NCBI GenBank assembly: GCA_009773185.1
Contig: WPIF01000002.1
Span: 1 to 64,000, forward strand
Origin: Nitrospirota bacterium
Lineage (GTDB): Bacteria; Nitrospirota; Thermodesulfovibrionia; Thermodesulfovibrionales; UBA1546
DNA length: 64,000 bases
Reading direction: 5' to 3'
Positions 62,444 to 64,000 of this stretch are shown one piece after another. Under the pieces are notes generated by a model. That model saw only the letters and a list, made by a program, of their open reading frames with translations. It ran no database searches and was not told where the DNA came from. Within the stretch, counting starts at the first letter, position 1, and every line of letters starts with the position of its first letter. The position numbers and the translations under genes are program-made.

Positions 62444-63484
62444 TCATTTATATCCTGCCTTCAGCTGCCCGCACGCAGCAAGGATATCCTGCCCCTTGCT
62501 TTTTCTTATGAATGCGTTTATCCCTGCATTAATGAGAACCTTCTGGAATGCAAAGACTTTTTCATCAGACGGCCTTTTGAATTTGCTTCCCTCGTAAGGG
62601 TTGAAAGGTATGAGATTCACCTTTGAGGGGATTCCCCTGAGAATCCTTACAAGGTTTTGCGCATCAGAAGGCCTGTCATTTACCCCATCGAGCATTACAT
62701 ACTCAAATGTAATACTGCTTCTTGTCGGAAGCGGGATTTTCCTGCAGGCGGAAAGCAGATGTTCAATAGGATATTTCCTGTTTACAGGCATAAGCATGTC
62801 TCTTGTCCTGTTATCCGCTGCATTCAGCGATATTGCCAGGTTAACATGAGGGGCTTTTTTGTAAAGCTCAGAAATTTTCGGAGCAATACCGCACGTTGAA
62901 AGAGTTATCCTTCTTTTTGAAATACCCATAAACTCGGTTATGCGTTTAAGCGCTTCTACAACTTCATCAAAATTCAGCAGAGGTTCTCCCATTCCCATGA
63001 AGACAATGTTCGTAATCCCTTGACCCATGCCCCTTGACCCATGCCCCTTGATTCTCATCACTGCAATTATCTGGTCAACAATCTCATGCGCCTTAAGATT
63101 TCTCTTGAACCCGATTTTTCCTGTAAGGCAAAATCCGCATCCCATTGTGCAGCCGGCCTGTGATGATATGCAGAGTGTAAGGCGGTCCTTGTCAGGGATA
63201 AGGACGCTTTCTATTGATTCTCCATCCTCTAATCCAAAGAGGAATTTTTCAGTCCCGTCTTTTGAGGCCTGCCTGCTGAGTAAGTTAAGATTGCTGATAT
63301 AGGCCGGGTCCGAAAGTTTTTCTCTTGTTTCTTTTGATAACTCAGTAATCCGGCCTATGGACTCTGCCTTTTTTTCGTATATCCAGTGGATGAGCTGTTT
63401 CGCCCTGTAAGCAGGCAGCCCCTCAGCTTTCACAAATTCCTTCATTTTGTCTTTGCCGAGGGACTTGAGGTTGATTTTTGACAT
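62444..63484 (-). CDS. rlmN: 23S rRNA/tRNA methyltransferase RlmN
   Basis: This 346-residue radical SAM enzyme methylates A2503 of 23S rRNA and A37 of some tRNAs. Cluster motif CTMGCGFCLTG (about residue 110), TNIVFMGMGEPLLN, LSTCGIAPKI and the C-terminal Cys in DILAACGQL are present. At 63017-63050 a repeat encodes the Gly-rich insert GHGSRGMGQG before ITNIVFMG. Confidence 0.96.
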   Translation of the reverse strand: MSKINLKSLGKDKMKEFVKAEGLPAYRAKQLIHWIYEKKAESIGRITELSKETREKLSDPAYISNLNLLSRQASKDGTEKFLFGLEDGESIESVLIPDKDRLTLCISSQAGCTMGCGFCLTGKIGFKRNLKAHEIVDQIIAVMRIKGHGSRGMGQGITNIVFMGMGEPLLNFDEVVEALKRITEFMGISKRRITLSTCGIAPKISELYKKAPHVNLAISLNAADNRTRDMLMPVNRKYPIEHLLSACRKIPLPTRSSITFEYVMLDGVNDRPSDAQNLVRILRGIPSKVNLIPFNPYEGSKFKRPSDEKVFAFQKVLINAGINAFIRKSKGQDILAACGQLKAGYK

Positions 63485-63670
63485 GGTTAATTATAACTGA
63501 ATGAATGGGTTGTGAGGCAAAATAAAGCCGCTCGAAGACAATTCCCTCCTGTACTTTACACGCCCTTTGTGCAACAAAGGTTGCTTTTTCAGCCCTTTTA
63601 TTTTATTCTTAAAGTATAAGGTTTCACGACGATAGCAAGATTTTTATGTGGAACAAACAAGGAGGTTAGT

Positions 63671-63994
63671 GTGATAACAATAACAGATGTAGCAGCAGAA
63701 AAGGCAAAACAACTACTTACTGCTGAAGGAAAGGCAGAGTGGGGACTTCGCGTATATTCGGCAGAGGGCGGCTGTTGCGGCCCATCCTATGGCATGGATA
63801 TAGATGAGAAGCCCGGTGAGGGCGATGAAGTCATAGAGAAGAACGGCCTCAAAGTCTTTATAGACAAGAACACATGCCAGAAACTCGATGGTATGGGTAT
63901 TGACTTTGTTGACGATGGAGAAAGACAGGGTTTTGTCCTCACAGGCGGCAAGGCGCCGTCATGCAGCAGTTCCGGCTGCAGCAGCTGCGGATAA
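63671..63994 (+). CDS. IscA/HesB-like iron-sulfur carrier
   Basis: This 107-residue protein has an A-type carrier fold (ITITDVAAEKAKQLLTAEGK, GLRVYSAEGGCCGPSYGMDID in parts) with the conserved Cys and ends with a Cys-rich tail CSSSGCSSCG. It starts with GTG behind GGAGG. The GGCCG motif places it with HesB-like proteins known to include selenoprotein forms; here Cys is used. Confidence 0.85.
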   Translation: MITITDVAAEKAKQLLTAEGKAEWGLRVYSAEGGCCGPSYGMDIDEKPGEGDEVIEKNGLKVFIDKNTCQKLDGMGIDFVDDGERQGFVLTGGKAPSCSSSGCSSCG

Positions 63995-64000
63995 AACAGT

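Noticed and set aside
62256-62447. 63-residue frame between miaA and rlmN
   Set aside because: It is translated from the palindromic C/G-tract intergenic repeat and has no ribosome site or protein-like character.

Overview
The window looks like a chromosomal contig of an anaerobic, sulfur- and C1-metabolising Gram-negative bacterium. The gene content (DsrEFH/TusA sulfur carriers, a selenocysteine formate dehydrogenase with NuoE/NuoF-type partners beside formate-THF ligase, an octahaem cytochrome c, a RodA/PBP2/MreBCD cluster) would fit Nitrospirota of the Thermodesulfovibrionia type. That placement is inference from gene content, not a search result.

Positions 1-2691 are the right-hand end of a decayed integrated element that runs off the left edge of the window. 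It holds a TumE/TumA toxin-antitoxin pair, gene relics, a hypothetical gene, and an attachment site broken by a 385-bp insertion carrying a GIY-YIG nuclease gene with 10-bp inverted ends and an 11-bp target duplication.

Positions 2661-19508 are a second, related element of about 16.8 kb integrated into the 3' end of the selenocysteine tRNA gene (19478-19575, minus). Almost everything is read leftward with ATGA-type couplings: control genes, HicA/MerR-HicB, coiled-coil and small genes, a tail-assembly chaperone pair joined by a -1 frameshift site, tape measure, replisome organiser, DnaB-like helicase, tail protein Z, terminase small and large subunits, integrase. No portal, capsid, protease, baseplate or lysis gene is recognisable, so it is either a defective prophage or a phage satellite. 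The two elements share the order hairpin repeat - toxin/antitoxin - conserved small gene - ribbon-helix-helix gene - end repeat - tRNA end, but carry different toxin-antitoxin pairs in the same slot.

From 19.6 kb the sequence is ordinary chromosome: ChaN-like/UvrB; the DsrEFH-TusA operon; a universal stress protein coupled to a P-type ATPase; a c-di-AMP riboswitch with terminator ahead of a KimA-type potassium transporter; LysS; an RNA locus (6S-like RNA, a second structured RNA, tRNA-Met); the mreBCD-PBP2-rodA operon (leftward); RDD protein, class A PBP, octahaem cytochrome; FtsY, a short UvrA, CheX and an NtrC-type regulator; a deacetylase-family protein; a stand-alone AICAR transformylase and cyclophilin; a J-domain/HTH protein with a MinD-like ATPase; and the formate cluster (NuoE-like, NuoF-like, FdhA with in-frame UGA, cyclic-nucleotide-binding protein, Fhs). 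It ends with SurA-N, Nudix, Hfq, MiaA, RlmN and an IscA/HesB-like protein.

Two themes link the window. The selenocysteine tRNA needed to read the formate dehydrogenase UGA is itself the attachment site used by the mobile elements. Four housekeeping genes (deacetylase, fdhA, miaA, rlmN) carry in-frame insertions of the short tandem-repeat type that also sits in intergenic DNA here.
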